A DNA stretch of 64,000 nucleotides. Source: Candidatus Aminicenantota bacterium. GTDB taxonomy: Bacteria > Acidobacteriota > Aminicenantia > S016-38. Positions 17,871 through 25,713 of this stretch are shown in pieces. The position numbers and the translations under genes are program-made. The notes under the pieces are model-generated. The model saw only the letters and a list, made by a program, of their open reading frames with translations. It had not been told where the DNA came from and did no database searches. Each line of letters begins with the position of its first letter. Positions within the stretch are counted from its first letter, which is position 1. Location: assembly GCA_027068075.1 (NCBI GenBank), contig JAMOUJ010000006.1, positions 1-64,000 on the forward strand. The letters run 5' to 3'.

Positions 17871-18949
17871 TTTCCCTCCACCTCCCTTATAAATTCCTTT
17901 ATGCCCAGGTAGAGGCCGTAGGCCACCCTGGCCCTGTAGAGGGGATCCCTCAGCCTCCGGGCCTCCTGGGGGTTGGAAATAAAGGAGATTTCAACCAGCA
18001 CGGCGGGCATTTCCGCCCCCATCAGAACGAAGAAGGGGGCTCCCCGGGCCCCCAGGTCCCGGATGTCGGGGTAAAAACGCCGCAGGTGTCGGACGAGAAC
18101 CTTCTGGACGGTTCTGGCCATGGTCCTGGACTGGCGTATTTTTTCGTTGAGGACGATTTTCTTAAGGATGTCCCCCAGTTGGGACAGGGTTTTGCCTGAA
18201 GTTTCGTTTTCCAGGGCCGCCACCCTTTCCGCCTCCGGGTCCGCCGCCAGGTTCAAGTAAAAGGTTTCCAGGCCCCTGGCCCTGGGGTTTCTGGAGGAGT
18301 TCACATGGAGGGAAACGAAGAGATCCGCCCCCTGGCCGTTGGCTATGGCGGTTCTTTTTTCCAGGGAAAGGAAGGTGTCGTCCTTTCGGGTCAATATTAC
18401 CTCGTAGCCGTCGTTCTCCAGCAGGGATTTCAAAATATAGGCCAGGTCCAGGACGATGTGCTTTTCCTGAAGGTGCAGGGCGGGATTTACGCAGCCCGAG
18501 TCCTTCCCCCCGTGGCCCGGGTCCAGGGCGATCTTCTTTATCTTCAAGCCCAGTTGTCTCAACAGGGGAATTTCCCGGTGGCGGAAGAAGATGTCCACCA
18601 CCACCCTGGGCGGGGAGGGTAGAAAGAAGACCCGGTATTTGCGCAGGTTTCTGAGGTAAAGCACGGCCCGCAGTCTTCTGCGGTCCTTCCTGGAAACCCT
18701 TATGAGGTAAAGGTTGGGGTTTTGAAAGGAATACCTGCTTTTTATCCTTCCCGGGTAAGTCCCGTAGAAGTCCACATAGAGGAGGGTTTTATCCCCGTAT
18801 CTTATTCTTCCCGTTCTAAACTTCACCCGGGAGGATAGGGTGAATATTGCCCTGGCATAACTGGGTCCTTCGCTGAGGTCCACCTTCTTCAGGGTGGCGG
18901 CGAGAAGGAGTTGGGCCCCCAGAAACAAGGTCAAGGCCCTTTTAACCAT
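17867..18949 (-). CDS. N-acetylmuramoyl-L-alanine amidase (AMIN + Amidase_3)
   Basis: 360 residues, cleaves the amide bond between MurNAc and the stem peptide of peptidoglycan in the periplasm. Signal peptide in the first 20 residues, an AMIN-like beta domain (about 25-125), then an Amidase_3 catalytic domain with zinc ligands His146 (LDPGHGGKD), Glu162 (LQEKHIVLD) and His215 (FVSLHVNSS), and the catalytic Glu in LVEISFISNPQEA. No C-terminal LysM or SPOR domain. It starts an operon with DUF362 and the polyferredoxin. The ATG lies exactly 6 bases after a good -10 hexamer and has no Shine-Dalgarno, so the mRNA is probably leaderless. Confidence 0.93.
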   Translation of the reverse strand: MVKRALTLFLGAQLLLAATLKKVDLSEGPSYARAIFTLSSRVKFRTGRIRYGDKTLLYVDFYGTYPGRIKSRYSFQNPNLYLIRVSRKDRRRLRAVLYLRNLRKYRVFFLPSPPRVVVDIFFRHREIPLLRQLGLKIKKIALDPGHGGKDSGCVNPALHLQEKHIVLDLAYILKSLLENDGYEVILTRKDDTFLSLEKRTAIANGQGADLFVSLHVNSSRNPRARGLETFYLNLAADPEAERVAALENETSGKTLSQLGDILKKIVLNEKIRQSRTMARTVQKVLVRHLRRFYPDIRDLGARGAPFFVLMGAEMPAVLVEISFISNPQEARRLRDPLYRARVAYGLYLGIKEFIREVEGK

Positions 18950-18984
18950 GGTTATATGATAAAAGTCCTTTTTGCCCCGGTCAA
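18950..18984 (-). promoter_or_regulatory. Sigma-70-type promoter for a leaderless amidase message
   Basis: On the minus strand: TTGACC (18984-18979), a 17-base spacer, TATCAT (18961-18956), six bases, then the ATG of the amidase gene. This places the expected transcription start on the A of the ATG. It separates the amidase operon from the upstream gene, which ends at 18990. Confidence 0.75.
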
Positions 18985-18989
18985 GGGGG

Positions 18990-21617
18990 TTAGCGGAGGG
19001 TTACCCTAAACCATGAGGCCCGGCTTCGGTTCCAAAGTATCAACCTGTAGTTTCTGGGGACGCTAACTTCTCCCCTGAAGGGTCCCCGGGAAAGGACCTT
19101 GAAGGGCCTGCCCCCCAGGAAATTTTTGATCTGGGCCTCCGGGCATACGAAGTAGAAAAGTTTTCCCCGGGAGGGTACCGTGTATTCGTTTCCCGTGATG
19201 TAGTGGTATTTTGCCGGATAGTTCAGTGGAACCCTGGCCTTCTGGAAGGAAGAAAGGTGTTCTGCCCTCCACTTCCTTCCCCGGGAGGGGCCTGAGGAGA
19301 TGCGGGGTGTTCCGTAGGCCCTTTCCCGCCCGGGGGAGGAAAGGGTGATCTTCAGAGAATAATCCTTCCCCTCCAGGATGTGCCCATCCATCCCCCGGGA
19401 GTCCTCCAGGAAAACTTCTTTAATGAGGCCCTCCCGGGAGGCCACCATCAGTTTATATCTGTTTTCACCCAGTTGAAAAACCGTCCGGCCCTCTTCGTCG
19501 GTGAGGGCCCAGGTGGAAAGCAGGGGAACCTTGTCGTATTTTTTCTCCACCGCCCAGAAGGAAAGAACTATCACCATGGCCCCGGCCACGGGATTTCCCC
19601 TGGGGTCGGAGACGGTGATGTTTACCCGGGCCAGCCCGGTGTATTTCCCGGGGATGGGAAGAGGTCTGTCGTCTCCCCTTATGGTCCAGACGGTGGATAC
19701 GCTTTTCTTCCATTGGGTTTCGTATATCTCCGGCCTATCCATGGATGTCTCCGGGGGGAAGTTGAGGTCCCAGCGGTGCCATCCCCCCACTTCGTAAAAT
19801 TCGTTCCACACATGGTCCTCTCCCCAATCGTTGGCAAGCCTCATGGGGATGAGAAGCGATCTTCCCAGGGCCACCCCGAAGATGCTCCATTCCCCGCAGG
19901 AGCCGTAGTTGGCGTAGTATGGTTCCCGGGGCAGTTTGTCGTGGCTCTCCTCCCCCCATTCCACGAAATTCCTGGACCAGAGGGAAAGTTTCTCCATGGC
20001 CTGGCGAACGCTGCGGGCACCTTTCACGGCTTCCACCGCCGAGGAGCCGTATTTTCTGTCCCTGAGGAAAAATTCTCGCCAGAAATTTCCCAGGTAGCGG
20101 ACCGGGGCCTCAAAGCGAAGCCTGGGGTGGACCACATACCAGTAGTAAATCTCAGGGGGCAATTCGTGCCACTTCCCGTCCGAAAGAAGCAGGGAGAGGG
20201 TGGTGTGGTCCCCCTTCTCCACCAGCCTGGCGTAGGGAAGAAGGCGGGAAAGGCGGTAAATCCACCGGGCGTTTTCCTCAAGAACCCGGGTGGTATAGGT
20301 TATTCCGTCCTTGTCCGGCGGAGCGTCCACCATGGCCCTCAGGACTGCGGTGGCCGTGTGGGCTATGGAGAATCCCACCTCGTCCACCAGTTTTTTCTCG
20401 GCGTCCAGGAGAAGACCTGAGTATTTAAGGGCGTAGAAGGGGTTGAATACCTTAACGAAGGTGAGGGATCGCGTTCCTCCCCTTATCAGGTCGTATCCCC
20501 CCAACCACTGGCTTCCCGCCACCAGGTCAGAGCCCCCGGAGGTTTCACCTGGGCCGTTTTTGAGGGCGATGTCTTCCACCAGGTGAACCCGGCCGGAGGA
20601 TGTGCCCAGCAGGGCGTCCCTGTGTCCATCTCCATTTACATCCACCACCGATGGGATTACGCTTCCCCTTTCCGGTGGCCAGGGCCTGATCCTGGCTCCG
20701 GCCTCCGGGGACGGCACCCACCTTCCCTCCCTGTAAAAATACCCCCTGGCCTTTCCTTTACCGTCAAAGACCAGGAGGGTCAGGAGGCTCTTCCCCCTGA
20801 AATCCGAGACGAAAACCGCCGGGGAGGCGTTTCCTGAAACCTTTATTTCCCGGAAGGGGGATTTTTCCGTGGCCTCCTTCCATAGGGGTTTCTCCGGGTT
20901 GCCTTCGTTGACGAAGAACCTTACCCTTCCGTCGCCGGTCCCCACCACCAGGTCCAGGTCCCCGTCGCCGTCCCAGTCGTAGAGAAGAGGGCAGGAATTC
21001 TGTCCAACATCAATTATCACCTTCTTTTCTTTTCCGTCCTTTTTCTTCTCCGGTGGAGCCTTCACTGTGAAGTAGTCCTGTCTTTCGCCAAACCGGACGA
21101 ATTTTCCCTTTATACCCTGATTTTCGTAGAGAAATACCTGCCCCCTGCTGTTTCCCACCACCAGGTCCAGGTCCCCGTCGCCGTCCACATCCGCCGCAAA
21201 GGGCACCGCCCGGTCCACCACATCTATTTCCGGGGGAACATAGGTCTCCACCCCGCTGAACACCGGGTGAAAACGGGAGCCTTTGTTTAAAAAGAACTTC
21301 ACCAGCCCATCGGAGGTTCCCACCGCCAGATCCTGAAGCCCATCGCCGTTCACATCCAGAAGGGTGGCTCCGGTCTGGCCGTTGAGTTTCAACTCCACCA
21401 TGGAGAGGTCCCTCATCTTCCAGTAGAAGTCTTCCCTGAGCCATCGGGGGACCCTTTCCACGGCGCGCATTACCACCGGGGGAAGGGACGGTTCCTTCTC
21501 CCCCAGCATCTTCCATCCCCCGGGGGGGATTTCCAGCCGGATGGGTCGGTCTGTGGACGCAAACAAACCAGATCCCGTAATAACCGTGAACAAAAAGAAC
21601 AAAACAGTTCTCTTCAT
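18990..21617 (-). CDS. Secreted FG-GAP/VCBS protein with transglutaminase-like domain
   Basis: 875 residues with a signal peptide (1-20, ending GLFAS). The N-terminal 300 residues carry Asp-rich FG-GAP repeats (DVNGDGLQDLAVG, DVDGDGDLDLVVG, DWDGDGDLDLVVG, DVNGDGHRDALLG), a calcium-binding propeller pattern. Residues about 540-630 form a transglutaminase-like core with a full Cys-His-Asp triad: Cys574 (YGSCGEW), His602 (EDHVWNEF) and Asp617 (RWDLN). An Ig-like or carboxypeptidase-regulatory stretch follows (NITVSDPRGNPVAGAMV). Such domains include proteases and cross-linking enzymes; the substrate is unknown. No anchor is visible. Good ribosome site (GGAGGG); last gene of the RmuC-epimerase-EamA operon. 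Confidence 0.85.
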   Translation of the reverse strand: MKRTVLFFLFTVITGSGLFASTDRPIRLEIPPGGWKMLGEKEPSLPPVVMRAVERVPRWLREDFYWKMRDLSMVELKLNGQTGATLLDVNGDGLQDLAVGTSDGLVKFFLNKGSRFHPVFSGVETYVPPEIDVVDRAVPFAADVDGDGDLDLVVGNSRGQVFLYENQGIKGKFVRFGERQDYFTVKAPPEKKKDGKEKKVIIDVGQNSCPLLYDWDGDGDLDLVVGTGDGRVRFFVNEGNPEKPLWKEATEKSPFREIKVSGNASPAVFVSDFRGKSLLTLLVFDGKGKARGYFYREGRWVPSPEAGARIRPWPPERGSVIPSVVDVNGDGHRDALLGTSSGRVHLVEDIALKNGPGETSGGSDLVAGSQWLGGYDLIRGGTRSLTFVKVFNPFYALKYSGLLLDAEKKLVDEVGFSIAHTATAVLRAMVDAPPDKDGITYTTRVLEENARWIYRLSRLLPYARLVEKGDHTTLSLLLSDGKWHELPPEIYYWYVVHPRLRFEAPVRYLGNFWREFFLRDRKYGSSAVEAVKGARSVRQAMEKLSLWSRNFVEWGEESHDKLPREPYYANYGSCGEWSIFGVALGRSLLIPMRLANDWGEDHVWNEFYEVGGWHRWDLNFPPETSMDRPEIYETQWKKSVSTVWTIRGDDRPLPIPGKYTGLARVNITVSDPRGNPVAGAMVIVLSFWAVEKKYDKVPLLSTWALTDEEGRTVFQLGENRYKLMVASREGLIKEVFLEDSRGMDGHILEGKDYSLKITLSSPGRERAYGTPRISSGPSRGRKWRAEHLSSFQKARVPLNYPAKYHYITGNEYTVPSRGKLFYFVCPEAQIKNFLGGRPFKVLSRGPFRGEVSVPRNYRLILWNRSRASWFRVTLR

Positions 21618-21628
21618 TTTACCCTCCG

Positions 21629-22522
21629 TTAACCCTTCAGGGCTTTTTTTATGCTGGCCCTGTTTCCTAAGATCAGAATGTTTATCCCGATTATTATCAA
21701 AACACCCCCCAGGATCTGGGAAGGACGGAGCCCCTGTCCCAGGAGCGTATAACTCAGCAGAAGAACCATGAAGGGTTGAACGCTTTTTATTATGGAAACA
21801 TTGGCGGCCTTCAGGTACTTAAGGGCCAAAAACACCAGGGTTGTGGCCAGCACCGGTCCGAAGAGGGAACCCAGCATTATGTTCAGGAAGGAGAAGGTGG
21901 TGGGAAACTGAAACCGGCGGGAGAGGAAGACCATCCCGGCATAGAGGGTGAAGAGGACATACACCCGGAAAACGGTTATGTATATGGGGGGAATCCCCCG
22001 GACCTTCATCCTGACGATGACGGTGTTCAGGGAGAATATGCCCACCATGAGGAGGAGAAGGAACAGGTGTAAGCCGCTGACATCGGCCTCGGCGTGGGTG
22101 AGGATGGCCGTGCCGGCGATGGCCACCGCCGCCCCCGTTCCCTCGTAGAGGTTAAGTTTTTCCGAAAGGATGAGGTAGCCCCAGAAAATGACGAAGAGGG
22201 GCTGGAGGTTCACGATGAAGGAGATGAAGGAGGGATTCAGGAGTTTTACCAGGTAAAAGAAAAGGAATGTGGCGAAGGCCTCGGAAAATCCGAAGTAGAG
22301 GAAGAAGAGGGGGTGTTTCTTAATGAAGTTCAGCAGATTTTTGAAGCCCTCCTTCCTGGATACCACTATTATGCTGCTCCAGAGGGAAGCCATGAGGAAC
22401 CACCAGAACAGGAAGGGTTCGGTGGGGAGTTCTCTCTGGGCGAATTTTGCGAAAATGTAAACCAGGGAGTAGCCCAGGGCAGAGCCCAGGGCGGCCAGAA
22501 TCCCCTTGATTTTTGGATTCAA
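21629..22522 (-). CDS. EamA/DMT-superfamily transporter
   Basis: 297 residues, ten hydrophobic helices as two EamA repeats (about 6-140 and 150-290). Repeat landmarks: the first half ends with FVIFWGYLILSEKLNLYEGT then GAAVAIAGTAIL; the second ends with FMVLLLSYTLLGQGLRPSQI then LGGVLIIIGINILIL. Family members export or import metabolites such as amino acids, nucleotides or sugars; the substrate cannot be read from sequence. Start is TTG, overlapping the epimerase stop (TTGA), so it probably depends on coupled translation. Twelve bases separate it from the FG-GAP/transglutaminase gene. Confidence 0.87.
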   Translation of the reverse strand: MNPKIKGILAALGSALGYSLVYIFAKFAQRELPTEPFLFWWFLMASLWSSIIVVSRKEGFKNLLNFIKKHPLFFLYFGFSEAFATFLFFYLVKLLNPSFISFIVNLQPLFVIFWGYLILSEKLNLYEGTGAAVAIAGTAILTHAEADVSGLHLFLLLLMVGIFSLNTVIVRMKVRGIPPIYITVFRVYVLFTLYAGMVFLSRRFQFPTTFSFLNIMLGSLFGPVLATTLVFLALKYLKAANVSIIKSVQPFMVLLLSYTLLGQGLRPSQILGGVLIIIGINILILGNRASIKKALKG

Positions 22523-23448
22523 CGCTGTCCCCGGAAGTAGTCAAAGGTGGACTTCAGGCCCTTTTCCAGGGAGGTCTGGGGTTTCCAGCCCAGGACTTCC
22601 CTGGCCCTTTCCGGGGAGAGAACCGAGTATTTTATGTCTCCGGGCCGGGGAGGGGCCATCCGGTATTCCACCCTCCTTCCCCCCACCTTCATGAGGTTTT
22701 CCAGCAGGTCCAGGGTGGGGGTGCCCACGCCGGTGGATATGTTTACGGTGATGTCGTCTTTGCCGGAAGAGGCCAGGAGATTTGCCCGGGCCACATCCTT
22801 CACATAAATGTAATCCCTCACCATTCCCCTTTCCATCTCCGGGTAGGTGTAGATTTTGACCTCGCGACCTTCCAGAAGGGCCAGGGAGAATATGGCCACC
22901 ACCCCTGCCTCTCCGTGGGGAATTTGCCGGGGACCGTAAACATTGGAGTAGCGGAGGACGGCGTAGGAGAACTTCCCCCGGCTGAGGAGTTTGATGTACC
23001 CCTCGGCGCTGAGTTTTGACTGGGCGTAGGGGCTTTCCGGGGCCGGGGGCCAGTCTTCCGTGGCCTTTCCCCCCCGGGTATCCCCGTATATGGCTCCACC
23101 GGTGGAGGCGAAGACGAACCTTTCCACCCCCGCATCCCCCGCTGCCTTCAACAGGTTCACGGTTCCCAGTATGTTTTCCCCGGCGTCCAGGGCCGGATCC
23201 TGAACCGAGAGGGGAACGGAAATCTGGGCCGCCTGGTGGTTTATAACGGCGGGCTTTTCAAGTTTTATCAGCCGGACCGCCTCCGGGGATTTGATGTCAA
23301 GAAGATAAAACCTTGCTCCTTCCGGGATGTTTTCCGCCTTTCCCGTGGACAGGTTGTCCACCACTATTACTTCGTGTCCCTCCTCCAGGTAAGCCTCCGC
23401 CACATGGGAGCCGATAAAACCGGCCCCTCCTGTTACGAGAACCTTCAT
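22519..23448 (-). CDS. NDP-sugar epimerase/dehydratase, extended SDR family
   Basis: 309 residues, cytoplasmic NAD-dependent enzyme acting on a nucleotide sugar, probably a UDP-glucose 4-epimerase-like protein. Rossmann motif GGAGFIGS at residues 7-14, VVDNLSTGK, catalytic Ser/Thr in FASTGGAIYGD and the Tyr-Lys pair in SPYAQSKLSAE; then LRYSNVYGPRQ and the C-terminal GWKPQTSLEKGL. Exact sugar specificity cannot be called. ATG is preceded by AAAGGAGGAAGA and overlaps the rmuC stop; it is coupled to the EamA gene downstream. Probably serves surface polysaccharide synthesis. Confidence 0.9.
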   Translation of the reverse strand: MKVLVTGGAGFIGSHVAEAYLEEGHEVIVVDNLSTGKAENIPEGARFYLLDIKSPEAVRLIKLEKPAVINHQAAQISVPLSVQDPALDAGENILGTVNLLKAAGDAGVERFVFASTGGAIYGDTRGGKATEDWPPAPESPYAQSKLSAEGYIKLLSRGKFSYAVLRYSNVYGPRQIPHGEAGVVAIFSLALLEGREVKIYTYPEMERGMVRDYIYVKDVARANLLASSGKDDITVNISTGVGTPTLDLLENLMKVGGRRVEYRMAPPRPGDIKYSVLSPERAREVLGWKPQTSLEKGLKSTFDYFRGQR

Positions 23449-24410
23449 TCTTCCTCCTTTATTGTTTTTTCCAGGGTGTTTCTCAGGTTTTTATTTTGTT
23501 TTTCTATCTTGGATATGACGCCATCGGCGTTTTTGATGTGGGTGGCCAGGCGCTTCAACTCCTCCTCCAGGCTTATGCTGTAGGAGATGGCGGTCTTTAT
23601 GAACCTCCTTATTTCGTCCACCCTGGATAGCATGATTTCCGCCTCGGATATGGAGGCCGCCATGGAAATGATGGCCAGGATGGAATAGGGACCCGCCATA
23701 AACACCCTTTTTCCCAGGGCGTAGGACCAGAGGTCGTTGGTTTCTCCGAAGGGGTCCCGGGGGGATGTCACCAGGGAAAAAACTGCCTCCGAGGGAAGGA
23801 AAAGCACGGCGAAGTCCGTGGTCCCGTATTCCGGTTTTATGTACTTGGAGGCTATGGAGTCAATCTGCTTCTTCAGGTCCCTGACCAGGGCCTTCCAGTC
23901 CTGCCTGGAGCCGCTGGAGTGAAATTTTCTGAAGGATTCCCGGGGAAACTTGGAGTCTATGGGGAGAAATTTCTTCCCCACCTTCACCAGAGCGTCCACC
24001 CTTTCCCCCGAGGGCCAGGGCCCGCTCTGTCTTTTCCAGAGATAATCCGGCAGGGCAGAGGACAGTATGGCCTCCAGGAGGAATTCCCCCATTTCTCCCC
24101 TTTCCCGGGCGGAGGAAAAGAGGTCCTTCATTTTTTCGGTGACTTCTATCACCCGGCGGGTCTGTTCCGAGAGTTGGGCCAGGGTCCGCTGGGCTTCCAC
24201 CAATTGCTGGGTGGCCTGGCGGCTTTCCATGCTCAGAAAGTTCAGCCCTTCCCCGAGCCTGGTTTCCGTGGAATGGAGTTTTTCCCGGATGGGCATGAGT
24301 TCCTTGAGGAGTTCTTCCTTCCACCGGTTCTGGCGGCTGTTCCACAGGATCATGAAGACCACCAGAAGGATTACCAGAAGGATCAGAAGGGCTAAAATGG
24401 AGTAAAGCAT
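23445..24410 (-). CDS. rmuC: RmuC-family protein
   Basis: 321 residues. One N-terminal membrane segment (about 3-24), a helical coiled-coil region to about 110, then the RmuC domain: SARERGEMGEFLLEAILSSA, LVKVGKKFLPIDSKFPRESF, DFAVLFLPSEAVFSLVTSPR and FMAGPYSILAIISMAASISE. The family has a PD-(D/E)XK-like nuclease fold and is linked genetically to limiting DNA inversions; biochemistry is poorly known. First gene of a four-gene minus operon. TAAAAT ends 7 bases before its ATG; a GGAGGG lies between, so the message could be leaderless or very short-leadered. Confidence 0.92.
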   Translation of the reverse strand: MLYSILALLILLVILLVVFMILWNSRQNRWKEELLKELMPIREKLHSTETRLGEGLNFLSMESRQATQQLVEAQRTLAQLSEQTRRVIEVTEKMKDLFSSARERGEMGEFLLEAILSSALPDYLWKRQSGPWPSGERVDALVKVGKKFLPIDSKFPRESFRKFHSSGSRQDWKALVRDLKKQIDSIASKYIKPEYGTTDFAVLFLPSEAVFSLVTSPRDPFGETNDLWSYALGKRVFMAGPYSILAIISMAASISEAEIMLSRVDEIRRFIKTAISYSISLEEELKRLATHIKNADGVISKIEKQNKNLRNTLEKTIKEEE

Positions 24411-24423
24411 CCCTCCAATTTTA
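24411..24423 (-). promoter_or_regulatory. Candidate -10 close to the rmuC start
   Basis: On the minus strand TAAAAT (24423-24418) is followed by TGGAGGG and the ATG. Spacing fits a start site at or next to the ATG. No clear -35 is seen. Confidence 0.4.
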
Positions 24424-24461
24424 ACCCAAAAACCTCCCGGCAGAAACCCCGGGCACAGGCC

Positions 24462-24490
24462 TTGGCCACGGAAGGATTTTTTGGTAAAAA
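24462..24490 (+). promoter_or_regulatory. Promoter of the CNT transporter gene
   Basis: TTGGCC (24462-24467), 17 bases, TAAAAA (24485-24490), with TGG just before the hexamer (extended -10). The predicted start leaves about 17 bases of leader with CAGGAGG before the ATG at 24514, so this unit is not leaderless. Confidence 0.5.
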
Positions 24491-24513
24491 TTACCCTGAC
24501 TCAGGAGGTTTCC

Positions 24514-25713
24514 ATGGAAAGATTGGTTTCTTTGCTGGGGGTGGCGGTTTTCGTTTTCATCGCTTACCTTCTCTCCCTTAACCGGAGGAGGATACCCTGG
24601 AAGACCGTGGGAATAAGTTTGGCCCTTCAGTTCTTCATCGCCCTGTTTATGCTTAGAACCCCTCTGGGTTACAGGCTTTTCGGAGTTCTGAACCGGGTCT
24701 TTATGGCCTTCCTGGGTTATTCAGATCGGGGGGCGGAGTTTCTGTTCGGCTCCCTGGTAAAGGATACGAAAATAGGGGCCATAGTAGCCTTTAAGGTCCT
24801 GCCGGTGATAATATTCGTCTCCTCCTTCATGGCCATCCTGGCCCATCTTCGGATAATTGAATACACCATCAGGTTTCTGGCCCACATATTCTACAGGACC
24901 CTGGGCATTTCAGGAGCCGAAGCCTTTGCCTCCTCCCTGTTCATCTTTATGGGCATTGAGACGGTGACCGGCCTCAAGGAATACCTGGAGGACATGACCG
25001 ATTCCGAGATATTTCTCATCATGACCACCTTTCTGGCCACCATTGCTGGCTCCGTCATGGCCACCTATGTGAGTTTCGGGGCTTCGGCGGGCCACCTCAT
25101 GGCCGCCTCCCTCATGTCGGCCCCGGCGGCGGTGGCCCTGGCCAAGATAATGGTCCCCGAAACCTCCACCCCCAGAACCGCCGGGGACCTGGCCGGCGTT
25201 CACTACCGCAGGCCGAGCCAAAACCTCATAGAGGCGGCGGCCCAGGGGGCCTCCGACGGCATGAACCTTGCCCTACAAATTGCCGCCATGCTCATAGCCT
25301 TCGTAGCCCTCATATACATGGTCAACTCGTGGCTTTCCCCCACGGGACTCACCCTGGAAAAACTCCTGGGATGGATTTTTTCTCCCTTTGCCCTTCTCAT
25401 GGGAATCCCATGGCACGAGGCCCGGGATGTGGGGATGCTCCTGGGGATAAAAACCGTGTTCAACGAATTTCTGGCCTATCTTCAACTTCACCAGCACATA
25501 GTAAACCACACCCTTTCCCCCCGGTCCATTGCCGTGGCCTCCTACGCCCTCTGCGGTTTCGCCAACTTCGGCTCCATTGCCATAATGATAGGTGGAATAG
25601 GGGCCTTAGCCCCGTCCAAAAAGGAGGTGGTGGCCCGTTTAAGCGTAAGGGCCCTGGTGGCGGGCACTCTGGCCAGTTTTATGACGGCTTCCTTTGCCTC
25701 TATTCTCCTTTAG
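24514..25713 (+). CDS. CNT-family nucleoside transporter
   Basis: 399 residues from the ATG preceded by CAGGAGG (the frame is open to 24481, but that start is poor). Inner-membrane cation-coupled transporter fold: N-terminal helices, the gate-like LVKDTKIGAIVAFKVLPVII, and the C-terminal core with KTVFNEFLAYLQL and CGFANFGSIAIMIGGIGALA, which match the concentrative nucleoside transporter signature. One substrate loop is odd: the usual G-Q-(S/T)-E is FMGIETV here (Gly147-Thr150). Substrate could therefore differ from a standard nucleoside. It converges with the kinase gene and overlaps it by 14 bases. Confidence 0.9.
   Translation: MERLVSLLGVAVFVFIAYLLSLNRRRIPWKTVGISLALQFFIALFMLRTPLGYRLFGVLNRVFMAFLGYSDRGAEFLFGSLVKDTKIGAIVAFKVLPVIIFVSSFMAILAHLRIIEYTIRFLAHIFYRTLGISGAEAFASSLFIFMGIETVTGLKEYLEDMTDSEIFLIMTTFLATIAGSVMATYVSFGASAGHLMAASLMSAPAAVALAKIMVPETSTPRTAGDLAGVHYRRPSQNLIEAAAQGASDGMNLALQIAAMLIAFVALIYMVNSWLSPTGLTLEKLLGWIFSPFALLMGIPWHEARDVGMLLGIKTVFNEFLAYLQLHQHIVNHTLSPRSIAVASYALCGFANFGSIAIMIGGIGALAPSKKEVVARLSVRALVAGTLASFMTASFASILL

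Noticed and set aside
25409-25430. TGGCACGAGG resembling a -24 sigma-54 element inside the transporter gene
   Set aside because: No TTGC at the required distance; it is coding sequence.
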